Source of the DNA: Gigaspora margarita
Lineage: Eukaryota > Glomeromycota > Glomeromycetes > Diversisporales > Gigasporaceae
Direction of reading: 5' to 3'
Assembly (NCBI GenBank): GCA_009809945.1
Contig: WTPW01000148.1
Location: forward strand, 405,545-469,544
DNA length: 64,000 nt
The notes under the pieces were generated by a model. It did not search any database, was not told where the DNA came from, and worked only from the letters and a program-made list of their open reading frames with translations. The translations under genes and the position numbers were made by a program. Below are positions 45,097 to 56,084 of this stretch, one piece after another. Position 1 is the first letter of the stretch. Each line of letters starts with the position of its first letter.

Positions 45097-45411
45097 CCAT
45101 ATATTCCCAAAAATAAGCAACCTTTTTTGGGGCAAAAATTACACGAAAAAGCGGGGGGTTGCTTATTTTCGAATTGTTAAATTTTTGAAAAATTGAAAGA
45201 CGTACTAATAAAAAGTTATCCAAATGACATAAATTTTAACTATAAGTGTATTTTTGTGTCCTGAACATGTTTACTTAATGGCACTTTTGAGGTTTACTTA
45301 GTAAAATTTAGACTTTTATATGTAGCATCTGCTAACGCGTTTTTTGAGATTTTTGAAAAAAATCAGAAGGGTTGCTTATTTTCGGAGTTGCTTATTTTCG
45401 GGAATATACGG
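45097..45411. mobile_element. TA-TSD element with CCATATATTCCC ends
   Basis: CCATATATTCCCAAAAATAA at the left and complement TTATTTTCGGGAATATACGG at the right, TA at 45095-45096 and 45412-45413. Subterminal AAATAAGCAACC repeats. The interior has one copy of the CTGAACATGTTTACTTA module. Tc1/mariner-like by TSD. Confidence 0.8.
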
Positions 45412-45827
45412 TATTAAGTTAATACTATGAAATTTTTTTATTTTAATTCTATAGATTCATCAAATTCAAACAAAAAAAGTTCATTGAAGTTGGCTTAATA
45501 GTTGCAGAGATATCTTCACTCAAAGTTTAAAGAAAATTTTGTATAGTTTGTTTTGATAGATGTTTGACTTTTTCCAGACTGTGAGCAAAGATATTTTAGC
45601 AACTACTAGACCAAATTTAATATTATCTGAATTCTATAAATCTATATAATTTAAAGAAAAAGAAATTACTTAATTTGATTTGGTAGTTACTAAGATATCT
45701 TTATTCAACGTTTAAAAAAAATCAAAATATCTATTCAAATATTTTGATAGATGTTTTGATTTTTTTGGTAAAGATAACTCTATAACTATTAAGTTAAATT
45801 CTATAATTTTTTTTATTTTAAAATCTA

Positions 45828-47513
45828 AGGTGGATATGGGTATTATGGTGCACTACCAATTATTGTGCACTACCAATATTTTATGATCTACTAATCAAAA
45901 TTCTATGATTTTGGTACCAATCGATTTGTCTCTGTAAGGTAAATCGATTGGTACCAAAATCATAGAATTCTGGCCAATGGATAACAAGATATTGCTATTA
46001 AAGTTATATTTAAAGTAGATATAGGTATTATGCAATAAAAGTATTGCAGTGTATAGCAATATCTTGTGGACCATCAATCAGAATTATGTAATTTTGATAT
46101 CATTCAACTTGTTTCATCAAGATGAATCAAATGGTACCAAAATTCTGTAATTCTGATTGATACTTTTCAAGATATTATCATTAAATCAAAATAAGCTATG
46201 CAAAACAAATTTTAAAATTAACATAAAATAATGAATAACTTTTGGTAGAATAATCTATTTTGATAATTTTACCACCAAAATGTCTGCCTTGAAAAGATAA
46301 TTCCAACAAGCCCAAACTCACTAAAATCCAATTACAGGATTATGAGATCATTAAGATTTTATTATTGTTTTGATAAAAATAAATAAGTTTAACTAATCAA
46401 ATTTTCATTAAAAACAATACAAAAACCTTAGCGATCCCATGATCCTGTGATTGGATTTTAGTGATTTTGGGCTTGTTGGAATCACCTCTTCAAGATGGAC
46501 ATTTTGGTGGTAAAATTATCAAAAACAGACTGTTATACCAAAAGTTATTCATTATTTTATATGATATTAATATTAAAATTTGCTTTGTGCAGCTTATTTT
46601 GGTTAAATTATAATATATCGAGAAATATCAGTCAAAATCACATGATTCTAGTACCATTCGATTCATCTCAATGAGATGAATCGAATAGTACTATATTTTT
46701 TCTAAAATAAGCTATCTCAAAAATAAGCTACCCCCTCTTTTGGTCAAAATACTCCAAAACATCTTTAACCCAAAAATAAGCTACCCCACGATCGACAATA
46801 GTTGCTACATAGTAAAGTCCAAATTTTTCTATATAAATTGATTAAAGTCGCTTAAGTAAACTTATTTAAAAAATCAAAATACACATACTTTGAAATTTTT
46901 ATCAAGATTGGAGAAGTTTTTATTAATTGACTTTTGAATTTTATGTTTAGCAAAAATTTTAAAATTTTTTAAAAAAATATATTCAACAAATGTAAAAATT
47001 CAAAGTTAAATAATAAAAAGTTCTCCAATATTAATAAAATTTTAGATAAGTATATTTTAACCTTCTAAATAAGTTTACTTAAGCAATATTAATCGAATTA
47101 CATAGTAATATTTGGACTTTACTATGTAGCAACTTTCAGCGATTAACTAAAAATTGATTTTATCTGAAAATAAGCTACCCCTGATTTTTTGTGTAACTTT
47201 TGCCCAAAAAAAGTAGCTTATTTTTAGGAAAATACGTCATCAAAATCATTCAATTCTGATAAATAGATCTCAATAGATTATAAAAAATAGTATGTAGCCA
47301 TAATTGGTACCTGCATTATAATTTATTATTTTACTTTGTATGTTTTAATTAATGATATCTTATGATTTAGTAATTAGAATTGAATGATTTTGGTAACATC
47401 CAATTGGCCTTGATGTGATGAATCCAATGGTACCAAAATCATTCAATTCTGATTAATACATCATATATTATTAGCCAACATACTTAACTGCACCATAATA
47501 CTCATATCCACCT
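45828..47513. mobile_element. TA-TSD element, 1.7 kb, hairpin-filled
   Basis: AGGTGGATATGGGTATTATG with TGCA following; complement CATAATACTCATATCCACCT at the right; TA at 45826-45827 and 47514-47515. Removing it restores the array unit AATCTATAGATTTATAG. It contains four GATTYRTCTC hairpins, another inverted pair (46215-46600) with CAAAATGTCTGCC / GATGGACATTTTGGTG, and a nested element at about 46695-47250. No transposase. Confidence 0.8.
46695..47250. mobile_element. TIR element with AAAATAAGCTACC repeats and module palindrome
   Basis: Ends around TATTTTTTCTAAAATAAGC and complement GCTTATTTTTAGGAAAATA, with several AAATAAGCTACCCC copies. The centre is an inverted pair with TAAGTAAACTTATTT and AAATAAGTTTACTTAAG, and AGTAAAGTCCAAATTT blocks. 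It splits a GATTYRTCTC hairpin (left arm ends 46694, right resumes 47250). Confidence 0.65.
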
Positions 47514-48571
47514 TATAGATTTATAGAATTTAAACAAACAAAAGTTTATTGAATTTGGATTAGTAGTTGCAGAGATATTTTTGCTTAAAGTTTAAAAAAA
47601 ACTTTGTAAGTTTGTTTTAATAGATATTTTGAGTTTTTTCAAACTTAGAGCAAAGATATCTTAACAACTATTGGACCAAATTCAATAAACTTTTTTTTAT
47701 ATGAATTCTAAAATTCTCTATAGAATTTAAAAAAAAAAGTTTATTAAATTTGATTTAGTAGTTACTAAAATATCTTCACTCAAATTTTTAAAAAGTTAAA
47801 TCTGCAGGAAGGTATGAATATTAAATATAGGGGTATAAAAATTGATCCCTTTTATATATAGTTAAATTTTTACTAGGATTTTATTAGATAAATTATAGTA
47901 ACTGATGAATTGCTATTAACTCCATTATATATAAAGGCAAAAGGTTTTTGCTTAAGCCATGTGTCTTTAATAGTATAAAGAAAGTATTTATATCTGCTGG
48001 ATTTGTTATTTTTACTCTTGTAAATAATTTATCAGATAAATGAGTCCATAATATAGCCATTGCATCCTGGTTATTATTTGGTGTCTGTAACAATAAAAGA
48101 TGAATTCTGTCTTCATAGATTTGAGGAGCATTATTAGGGTTAAATTTTTTTATGCTAATTTGAATAAAGAGGCATTGTGCAATTCTATTGTGTATTCATA
48201 ATATTTATACTATAACCAAGCTAAGAATCATGCTAGAGTATCAATATTTGTACCTATAGGAAGAACAGATGTATATTTATCAGACATTTTAGATTTTAAT
48301 ATTTCAGCTTTTATAGTATCATTAAATCCAGCAATTGACACTGCACTTCTATATGCAAATACTTGTACAATTTTATTATAATATTCATTAAGAGGTTCTA
48401 GATCTATATATTGGAGAATTTGAACAATCAATAGAGATAATAAAGATATAGCTTCTTGTAAAGTTGCTATATTTGCTATATTATTATTTTGTAATAATAT
48501 AATTTGTTAATTTGAATTAAAAATTAATTGCTCATAATTTTGGGCTTTTGTTTTCTATTTACCCTACTTGA

Positions 48572-48867
48572 AGGACCTTAAACATCTAGTATAGAGGTTA
48601 TACTTTATTTTTTTTAACAAAAAACCCTGAAATTTAAGAAAAAAGCAGTTATTAGCAATTATCTTGGCATCCAGTAGTCCAATTTAAATAAACTTTTTTT
48701 TAAAATAAAGCCCTTAGTGAGGCACATCTAATAAAAAAAAGTTCATTGAATTCTGATTACTAGATCAAAAGTTATTTAATAAAATGTAGGTTTATTATTT
48801 TTAGTAAATTGGACCAAAATTGGCTATAATCTAGTTATAACCTATATGAGAAATATCTGGGGTTCTC
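48572..48867 (-). mobile_element. Older inverted copy of the 10987-11278 element
   Basis: Begins AGGACCTTAAACATCTAGTA, ends GAAATATCTGGGGTTCTC; shares GAGGTTATACTT, AGCAATTATCTTGGCATCC and CCAAAATTGGCTATAATC-type blocks in inverted order. It interrupts the Gag-like relic. Confidence 0.7.
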
Positions 48868-49018
48868 CAATTGAGATCAAGCTAAATATTAGCAAGCAAT
48901 AAATCATTTTCTGTAGTTTTATATTTATTTTTCTATTTTTGTAATTGGTATTGAATTTGTTTATTTTTTAAACTTAATACAAAATTTTTATATACAATTC
49001 TGATATTTTCCTTTTTTG

Positions 49019-49299
49019 GGGGACCGTTAAAGCCAGGTACCTTTATATGTTTTTTATTATTTGACTAAAATTAGGGTAAGGGTAAGTTAGAAGCTAGGGT
49101 TAGAAATATTTTATAGGTAAAATTGTCTTTCAGATATTTTTTATTAATGCTTCGAGAAGGTTTAGACACTCGTTTCTTGTATTTTTGGTGTTTTCACTTT
49201 TTTTCTTTGTTTTTGTCTCATTGAGCTGATCCGCAATGATAAAAATTTGCAATTTGATTGATTGTCAGTTACATGATGGTGCCTGGCTTTAACAGATCC
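49019..49299. mobile_element. TIR element with possible 9-bp TSD
   Basis: GGGGACCGTTAAAGCCAGGT with ACC following; complement GGTGCCTGGCTTTAACAGAT then CC at the right. Flanks CCTTTTTTG (49010-49018) and TCTTTTTTG (49300-49308) match at 8 of 9 positions, as for MULEs. Confidence 0.65.
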
Positions 49300-49354
49300 T
49301 CTTTTTTGAATACAGAATGTAATTTACCTATCAAGTTCTCAAGATTTAAATATA

Positions 49355-49606
49355 TAGGTGTGAGTCATTAGAAATGGAACGAATCATTTTTAGTAAATTT
49401 TTTTTTAATTTTTAAATTTAAATATCTTAACAACTATTTAATCAAATTTGATAATAATTTTTTTATTTTAATCTTGAAATTATATAGAATTAAAATAAAA
49501 AAATTTTATTAAATTTATTAAGATAGTTGTTAAAATATTTAAGTTTAAATCAAGAAAACTTTTACTTAGAAAAAATTTGTCCCTTTTTTACTGACTCACC
49601 CCCATA
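49355..49606. mobile_element. MITE with GGTGTGAGTCA ends and internal palindrome
   Basis: TATAGGTGTGAGTCATTAGA at the left, complement ACTGACTCACCCCCATA at the right. The inside is an AATATCTTAACAACTATTTA palindrome related to the alternating array at 44246-47854. Confidence 0.65.
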
Positions 49607-49849
49607 TTTTGTGGACTTATAAGCCTATTGAAGAAGATTATAATTATTTTGAAGAGTGACTACTTGATTTTTAGCTAGTATTCTAGATTTAGTTCAGGTT
49701 CAGTCTGGTCCAGGTCCAGTCTAATCTGAGTTTGGTCTGGTCGAACTGAACTTAGACTCTAAATTTTACTAATTTCAGACTTAACTCAATTATGAATTTG
49801 GTCCAGGTCTGGTTCGAAGTTCATAAACTGGTCTGAGTTCAAATATAGT

Positions 49850-50045
49850 TATATGTATTTTTTGGTGCTGAACAAGTTTGCTGAGTGCTTGTTTTAAGAA
49901 TTAATTAGTAAAATTTTATGAATTATAAGAATTTTAAACTTTTATTAATAAAATTTTATAAAATCTTATAATTCACAAAATTTTATTAATTAATTCTAAA
50001 TTTTATGCACTAAGTAAACTTATTCAACATCTAAAAATGCATTAA
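49850..50045. repeat. Palindrome with the GTTTACTTA/TTAGTAAAATTT module
   Basis: GGTGCTGAACAAGTTTGCTG, AATTAATTAGTAAAATTT, AATTATAAG... and their complements around a TTATTAATAAAATTTTATAA centre. The same layout is at 50180-50350 (SINE inserted at its end), 54040-54205, 54330-54520 and 54650-54835. Confidence 0.8.
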
Positions 50046-50355
50046 ATTAGCAGAATTATTTTTAATTTACTTGAAATTTAGAGAATAAATGCATAATTTT
50101 GGATTTTTGATCAAAAAAGTCAATTTTAAGATCTAATTCTTCTAATTTTAAGTAAAATAAAAAACAATAAGTTGATTTAATGTATTTTTAGGTGCTGAAT
50201 AAGTTTATTTAGTACATTAAGTTAGAATTAATTAGTGAAATCTTGTGAATCACAAGATTATATAAAATTTATTAATAGAATTCTATAAAATCTTATGATT
50301 CACAAAATTTTATTAATTAATTTTAACTTTATACACTAAGTAAAATTGTTCAGTA

Positions 50356-51323
50356 AGGGTGTGGTGACTTAGGGAAGTTGGTAAGTTGTCACCTCCAAGC
50401 GGCAGGTTTAGGGTTCAAATCCCACTGGTGATGCTTTGAAAAATAGGCCTGTGTTCTGGTATCTGTTTCTTGTCGATCAGTTGCTTGGTACACTATCTTG
50501 AATGGGAGCTTCGGCACACAAAATTCAAGAAACCGGAGAAATGGAACCCCATTTGGCAAGTCGCAAGTAAGGAAGTAGCAAAAATCTTTAACAGTGCTAC
50601 CAAAGCTGAAATATCAGAAATCAGAGCTGGAGAATCGGATGACAAGACTCTCAAGGAGGGGTCCACTAACCTGGCTACCAGAGTCACACCAGAGGAAAAG
50701 GACCTATGTTCCAGTAGTAGGTGCTAAGGGAAGAATGCCATATTGACCCTTCTGGGCTAATTGGTTTGGAAGTTTGTAGATCTGGTATAAGGACCGATAG
50801 GATGGTAGAGATGAGTGCTGGGATTGGAGCGAATCTTGCAAGGGCAGAAGTAGGTAATAGTAGCAGTTTGAGTAACCCCTGGACTGCAAGTGGTCTGGCT
50901 CATTAGATGTGTAAGTTACCAATGCGTAGGTAATACCTGTGTGGGACAGGAACTGCTCTACCAAGTGTGCTGCAAGAATAAATTAGTCCTAAGGGGATTC
51001 TGTAAGCATCCAGAACTAACCTTGACTGACTAATGTAACGGAGGATTGTATTGGTGATACAAGTAGGATTGGCAGGCAAAGCAGGGACCAGAGGGTTAAA
51101 TAGGTAACCCCCTAGTTGGGTTACAGGTATAGCAACTAGTGTGGAACCTTCGGGCAGACTACTTAAATTAGACAACCAAAAGTTGTACGTGTGGCTAGTT
51201 GTATACTCATCAATGTAACAAATGTCAGGTGCTCAAAGAGGCGCCCTTGATCTGTTTGTTTGAATAAAAACCTTTCTCCATAGCGGTAACTTTAATATAA
51301 AAAAAAAAAAAAAATAAATAAAA
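50356..51323 (+). mobile_element. Long tRNA-headed SINE (family S1, copy 2), ~15-bp TSD
   Basis: The head 50356-50435 has A-box-like TTAGGGAAGTTGGTAAGTTG and B-box-like GGTTCAAATCCC. The body of ~0.87 kb matches the other two copies; the tail is A-rich from 51297. TAAAATTGTTCAGYA flanks it (50341-50355 and 51324-51338). The TSD lies in a palindrome arm, so the palindrome is older. Frames of 60-90 codons inside are incidental. Confidence 0.88.
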
Positions 51324-51338
51324 TAAAATTGTTCAGCA

Positions 51339-51530
51339 GACCTTAGGTTCAATAGCATAGCAGTTATGCTCTGAGGTTGCAAATTAGAAGGTTGCTGGTT
51401 CAAATCTCATTGGTGTCAAATGCCAATTCTTATTAGAGAACTGAAACACCATAAGAAAACAAGAACCCAGGACATCAATTGATGGACTTAATATCTGATA
51501 TATAACAAACTCTTTAAAGCTCAACTTGTT
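51339..51530 (+). mobile_element. tRNA-headed SINE (family S2, copy 2), diverged
   Basis: A-box-like TAGCATAGCAGTTATGC and B-box-like GGTTCAAATCTC, followed by GAACTGAAACACCATAAG and ACCCAGGACATCAATTGATG, matching the S2 body at 29802-30323 (complement). It begins directly at the TSD of the preceding SINE; similarity fades after about 51510. Confidence 0.7.
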
Positions 51531-51794
51531 AGTTTAGATCTATAATTTGTATAACCAAAGTTACAAGATGTAATAAAGATCAAGTCACAAACTCCTGCTA
51601 AGGTTTTTCAAAATCCATGGCCATTGTAGGTTGGTTGGACCAAAGTCAGGGTTAAAACTTGAAAAATAAGACTAGATAGAACACATTTCTACCATAGCCA
51701 ACTTTAGACTAGGGGCAAAGTAGCTTGAGTTGAACTTCTTATAAATAGTATTAGTGATAATCATGTATATATATATGTATCATAATTTCATAAT
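51531..51794. other. Unassigned sequence between SINE and tandem repeat
   Basis: No gene or repeat ends recognised; may be the remainder of the S2 SINE or interior of the foldback element. Confidence 0.3.
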
Positions 51795-52100
51795 CTTTAT
51801 ATACTAAATGACAACCGTAATCAGGCATTTTGTCTTTTAATTGGATGTTCTTTGTTACATGAATATCATATGAACATATAGTATATGGAATCTTTATCTT
51901 TATATACTAAATAACAACCGTAATCAGGCATTTTGTCTTTGAATTGGATGTTCTTTGTCACACAAATATCATATGAACTTATAGTATATGGAAATCTTTA
52001 TATACTAAATGACAACCGTAATTGGGCATTTTGTCTTTTAATTGGATGTTCTTTGTCACATGAATATTATATGAATATATAGTATATGGAAATATAGAAA
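51795..52100 (+). repeat. ~100-bp tandem repeat, three copies
   Basis: CTTTATATACTAAATGACAA, CCGTAATCAGGCATTTTGTC and TTGGATGTTCTTTGTCACA recur with starts near 51801, 51903 and 52002 (spacing 102 and 99). Confidence 0.88.
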
Positions 52101-52914
52101 TATGGTAAATGCTGGCCGTAATTCTAAAAAGTTAATACCTTCCATAAGTGTATTGCCACAGCTATGTTAATTTTACCCACGTATGTACGTTCTTATATAA
52201 GTGTATAATAAACAGTAATTGGTACTGCTTAATAATAATAATGCAGTAATGAGAATAAAAAAAATTTTCAATTGCACTTAGCCGTAATCAGACCGTGAGA
52301 AAATTAAAATAAAATTTTCACTTTTCTGATTCTGGTAGAAGTTAAAGAATTCTGATACAACGCATAATGACAACTGCACAAATTATATAAGGCATATTGA
52401 TGTGAAAAAATATAATTGTGAGGAAATGTGTCATAGTCAGTGAATACTAATACAAATTCTGTACTTGCAAAAAATGACAACGTACATCGTAATTAGAGAT
52501 CAATCAAATTAAAGCAAAATAATAACCTGCTGCACCAAAATCTTTTATTCTACTAATTTCTTATATAAGTGTATATTAAACTAAGTTGGTGCTACTTAAT
52601 AATAATAAGAATAAAAAAAATTTTAATTGCACTTTGCCGTATCCAAAAACTGTAATCAGACCATGAGAATTAAATATATGATCTATTATGACGATCTATT
52701 TAATTTGTAATTATTGCGACATATGATCATTTGTATGTTAATGTAATAATTCGTTATAATTCATACTACTACTAATTAGTCATCCATTTATATTTTTTTA
52801 AAAAATCGACTTTTGTTTGTTATGTACACTTTGTATTTTTTAAAAAAATCGACTTCCCTTCATCATGCGCACTTTGTATATTAGATTAACTGAAATACGA
52901 ATAAAGTTAATAAC
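52101..52914. other. Non-coding, with one diverged duplicated block
   Basis: TTATATAAGTGTATAATAAA, TGCTTAATAATAATAA, AAAAAAATTTTCAATTGCAC and CGTAATCAGACCGTGAG at 52190-52310 recur in the same order at 52560-52670. No ORF of note. Confidence 0.5.
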
Positions 52915-53870
52915 ATACATTAGTCTAAATACTACTGTGTATTGCCAGAATGGTAAGGTTTATGACAGTAAATAATGATAGAAGCTATAATAATATCAAT
53001 GAAAACTAACTCAACCCTAACCACATATTGTGATTATTAGAATAACGAGCAAGTTTTGTGAGAATTTTTACAGTAATTCATGATAGAAGTCACTTTAAAA
53101 TGTATTATTTGCTGAGTAAGTTTATAAACAATAAATAGCGAGAGAATTTTTTAACAGAATTTTTAGGTAATTCACGATAGAATTCAATTTAATGCAAATT
53201 AACAACCTTGATCACATGTTATATGCTGAGTAAGATTGTAACAGAATTTTTTAACTCATGACAGAATTATAATAATTCAACTCACTTTTCATTGTTACCA
53301 AAATAACAAGCAAGCTTTGTAACAGAATTTTTACGATAAATCATAATAGAAATCAATATTTAATTTCAATGCAAACCATCTCAACCTTACCCATTTCATA
53401 TATTAGAACAAATAAATAAGTTTTGTAACAAAATTTTTTACAATAACATGAAACTTGAATACAACTCATAACTACATATTAACATTACTTAACAACGAAT
53501 AAGTCCTATGTACAATTTTTTTATTTACATATTATATGCAAAGTAAGTTTTGTAATAAATTTTTATAGTAACATAAAGAAATTACAATAATTCCACAAAT
53601 TAACCTTTTAATCAAATATTGATAACAATAGTATAATGAGCATATTCTACAATGACATTTTACAATAACTAATGACAAAATTATTATAATTTCAACAAAA
53701 CTAGCATAATTTCGATCATATAATCGTGTTAGCAAGTAAATCATACAAAATAATTTTTATAATAATCCATAATAGACATTGCAATAATACTTTTTAATCA
53801 TCAAAATCTGATCAGACATTGCACAGATTTCTTGGATACATTCTTATACACACAGCAAAGCGTGTGCATA
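52915..53870 (+). repeat. Degenerate satellite-like array (~100-bp units)
   Basis: Blocks GCAAGTTTTGTAACAGAATT, TTTTACAGTAATTCATGATA, GAAATC and ATGCAAACTAACTCAACCTT recur roughly every 95-110 bp. Two further units stand alone at 62400-62600 (ACTCATAGTGGAAATCATAA, AATGCAAACC, CTTAACCACATACTG). Confidence 0.65.
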
Positions 53871-55002
53871 AAACTAGTATCTAATAAAGAATGTAAACAT
53901 GGTCTTGGTTGTAAAACTTAAATAAAGTAAAATTTTCAGTGAATAGATGCTTAAATTTGATTTTTTTGATCAAAATCCAAAATTATATATTTCTTCTCAA
54001 ATTTTAAGTAAAATAAAAATAATTATGCCAATTTGATGTATTTTTAGGTGCAAAAATTAATTAATAAGAATTTTTAAATTATAAGTTTTTATAGAATTTT
54101 ATTAATAAAATTCTATAAAACCTTATAACTCACAATTTCTTATTAATTAGTTCTAACTTTATGCACTAAGTAAACTTATTTAGCATCTAAAAATATATCA
54201 AATTAGCATAATTATTTTTATTTTACTTGAAATTTAGAGTATAAATGCATAATTGTGGATTTTGATCAAAAAATCAAATTTAAGCATCTATTCTCCAAAT
54301 TTCAAATAAAATAAAAAACAATCAGCTGATTTAATGTATTTTTAGATGTGAATAAGTTTACTTAGTGCATTAAGTTAGAATTAATTAGTAAAATCTTGTG
54401 AATCATAAGTTTTTATAGAATTTATTAATAGAATTCTATAAAATCTATGATACACAAAATTTTATTAATTAATTCTAACTTGATGCACTAAGTAAACTTA
54501 TTTAGCATCTAAAAATATGTTAAATTGGCTAATTGTTTTTTATTTTATTTGAAATTTAGAGAATAGATACTTAAATTTGACTTTTTTGATCAAAAATCCA
54601 AAATTATACATCTATCCTCTAAATTTCAAATAAAATAAAAATAATTCAGGTGCTGCATAAGTTTACTTAGTGCATAAAGTTTATAATGTTTAGAATTAAT
54701 TAATAAAATTTTGTGAATTATAAGATTTTATGAAATTTTATTAATAAAATTTTATAAAATCTTATAATTCACAAAATTTTACTAATTAAATCTAAAAACA
54801 TGCACTAAGTTAACTTGTTCAGCACCAAAAAATACATATAACTATATTTGAACTCAAACCATTTTGCAAATTTTGAACTGGACCCAGATTGAACTCAGAC
54901 TTGACTAAAAAGTCTAAATATAAAAGTTTGAAACCGAGTTTGAAAATTGAACCAGACTCAGACTTGATTAAAATCTGGTTTGAGTCCAGTTCGTAGAAGT
55001 AC

Positions 55003-55745
55003 TATTTTTAGCATTAATTGCACAAGTATTTACCTGAGAATATATTTTTAGTACCAATTGTTCAAGCCTATTACTAGTATCAGAGAGTATATTAAGACAA
55101 TTTACAATATCATTTAATATTGGTGCTATTATAGTTGGGCTTTGAAAATACTATCTAATATTATCAATTTCTCACTGTATTCTATAATTCTGAATTGTAG
55201 CTTGATTTTTAAGTAAAGATAATCTGGGCAATTGTGGTTGAACCATATCTATACTATTGTTATTTTTATATAAAATCTGTATTTTTTTATTAGAATTACT
55301 AATTTCATTCTGAAATACTATTAACTTTTTTTCTAAGTGATTAATATAAGAGTACTAATATTTATTACTTAATACTCTATTTACTATAGAGGCTTACCCA
55401 CCCCAGATAAAATATTTAGCTAAATTTGATTGGCTATAATTTTTTACATGAGATAAGGTTTTGTTTAACCCCTACCTCTAAAATATTATCTAATAAATAT
55501 CAGTCTCTCAACTTATAGAAGTTTGAAAAGCCTTTTTTAATTCTTCTTTAAGATTAGAAATTTCTAGCTATAATAAGTCTAGTTTCTTATTATGAATTAA
55601 GATTTCTTTTTCAAGATATTTAATATAATTTTCTTTTAAGTCTAAGTTTTGTTGCAATTAGTTAAATTGACTTTGTATTGTAAATAAAGCACTTTTGAAT
55701 TAATTGATACAATTACTCATTTTCATATAGATATATAAAAAGAAT
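55003..55745. promoter_or_regulatory. Divergent start region of Gag-like and integrase relics
   Basis: The minus-strand start codon (55726-55724) and the beginning of integrase-frame reading (about 55745) are only about 20 bp apart, so both genes must have shared a very short bidirectional promoter or overlapping 5' regions. No TATA-like element can be singled out in such A+T-rich sequence. The 55003-55726 part is the coiled-coil coding end. Confidence 0.3.
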
Positions 55746-56084
55746 TAAAATAGAAGAACCAGTTATTTATATTGATTCGAGTGCATGTGATCTTGATCAG
55801 GAACTTACTTCACAAAAGCTTTATTACCAACCTAGAAGTTATTATAGAATGGCCAAAAAATTATTAGATGCTTGTAAAAATATTGGTTTTAGTTTTTATT
55901 AAATAATATAAAAGAATAGCTAGACAAACAGGCTTTGTATCAGATTCATAAGCCTTGAACAAGGTTTATTTCTAGAGCCTTATTTAATAGTATACAAGTT
56001 TCTAATAAATGTTACCAAACTGATATTCTTTATATGCTGCATAATATAATTAATAACAAAATATATAAATATTGTTTATATATA

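Larger units (their letters stand above)
44246..47854. mobile_element. TIR element built of an alternating inverted-repeat array
   Basis: Ends ATTTTTTATACCCCACATTT and its complement (right end AATATAGGGGTATAAAAATT). Inside, a ~100-bp unit (TTTGAGCAAAGATATCTC then GCAACTACTAACCCAAATT and TGAACTTTTTT) is repeated about nine times in alternating orientation, so neighbours form hairpins. Two younger TA-TSD elements interrupt it (45097-45411 and 45828-47513). Confidence 0.75.
49666..55000. mobile_element. 5.3-kb foldback element in the Gag-like relic
   Basis: The outer arms are inverted copies: left 49670-50350 with GTTCAGTCTGGTCCAGGTCC-type ends, right 53930-54995 ending CTGGTTTGAGTCCAGTTCG. 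Each arm contains palindromes with GCTGAACAAGTTTACTTAG (49850-50045; 50180-50350; 54040-54205; 54330-54520; 54650-54835). The middle holds two SINEs, a 100-bp tandem repeat and a satellite-like block. No transposase recognised. Confidence 0.65.
43010..55726 (-). pseudogene. Coiled-coil / Gag-like / CCHC protein relic, split by several elements
   Basis: Minus-strand order: 55726-55003 (start MKMSNCIN, then KENYIKYLEKEILIHNKKLD and SNLKEELKKAF, a coiled coil); 49660-49607; 49010-48868 (LSLKNKQIQYQLQK); 48571-47860 with a Gag-like region (AYRSAVSIAGFNDTIKAE, then MLQTPNNNQDAMAILWTHLS); then 44245-43010 with DASRDLDALENFIKEKL and the knuckle-like YCSIYKKAGYTKRNC near 44030-43985. That last has exact CCHC spacing but Tyr in place of the second Cys and the His. 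Gag-like proteins bind element nucleic acid and form particles. The relic is interrupted by the elements at 44246, 48572, 49019, 49355 and 49666. It is head-to-head with the integrase, 18 bp apart. Confidence 0.55.

Noticed and set aside
50470..51175. Four frames of 60-90 codons
   Set aside because: All inside the S1 SINE body, on both strands, not conserved between SINE copies.
51795..52100. Regularly spaced repeats considered as CRISPR
   Set aside because: Whole ~100-bp units are repeated without variable spacers, in a eukaryotic repeat context.
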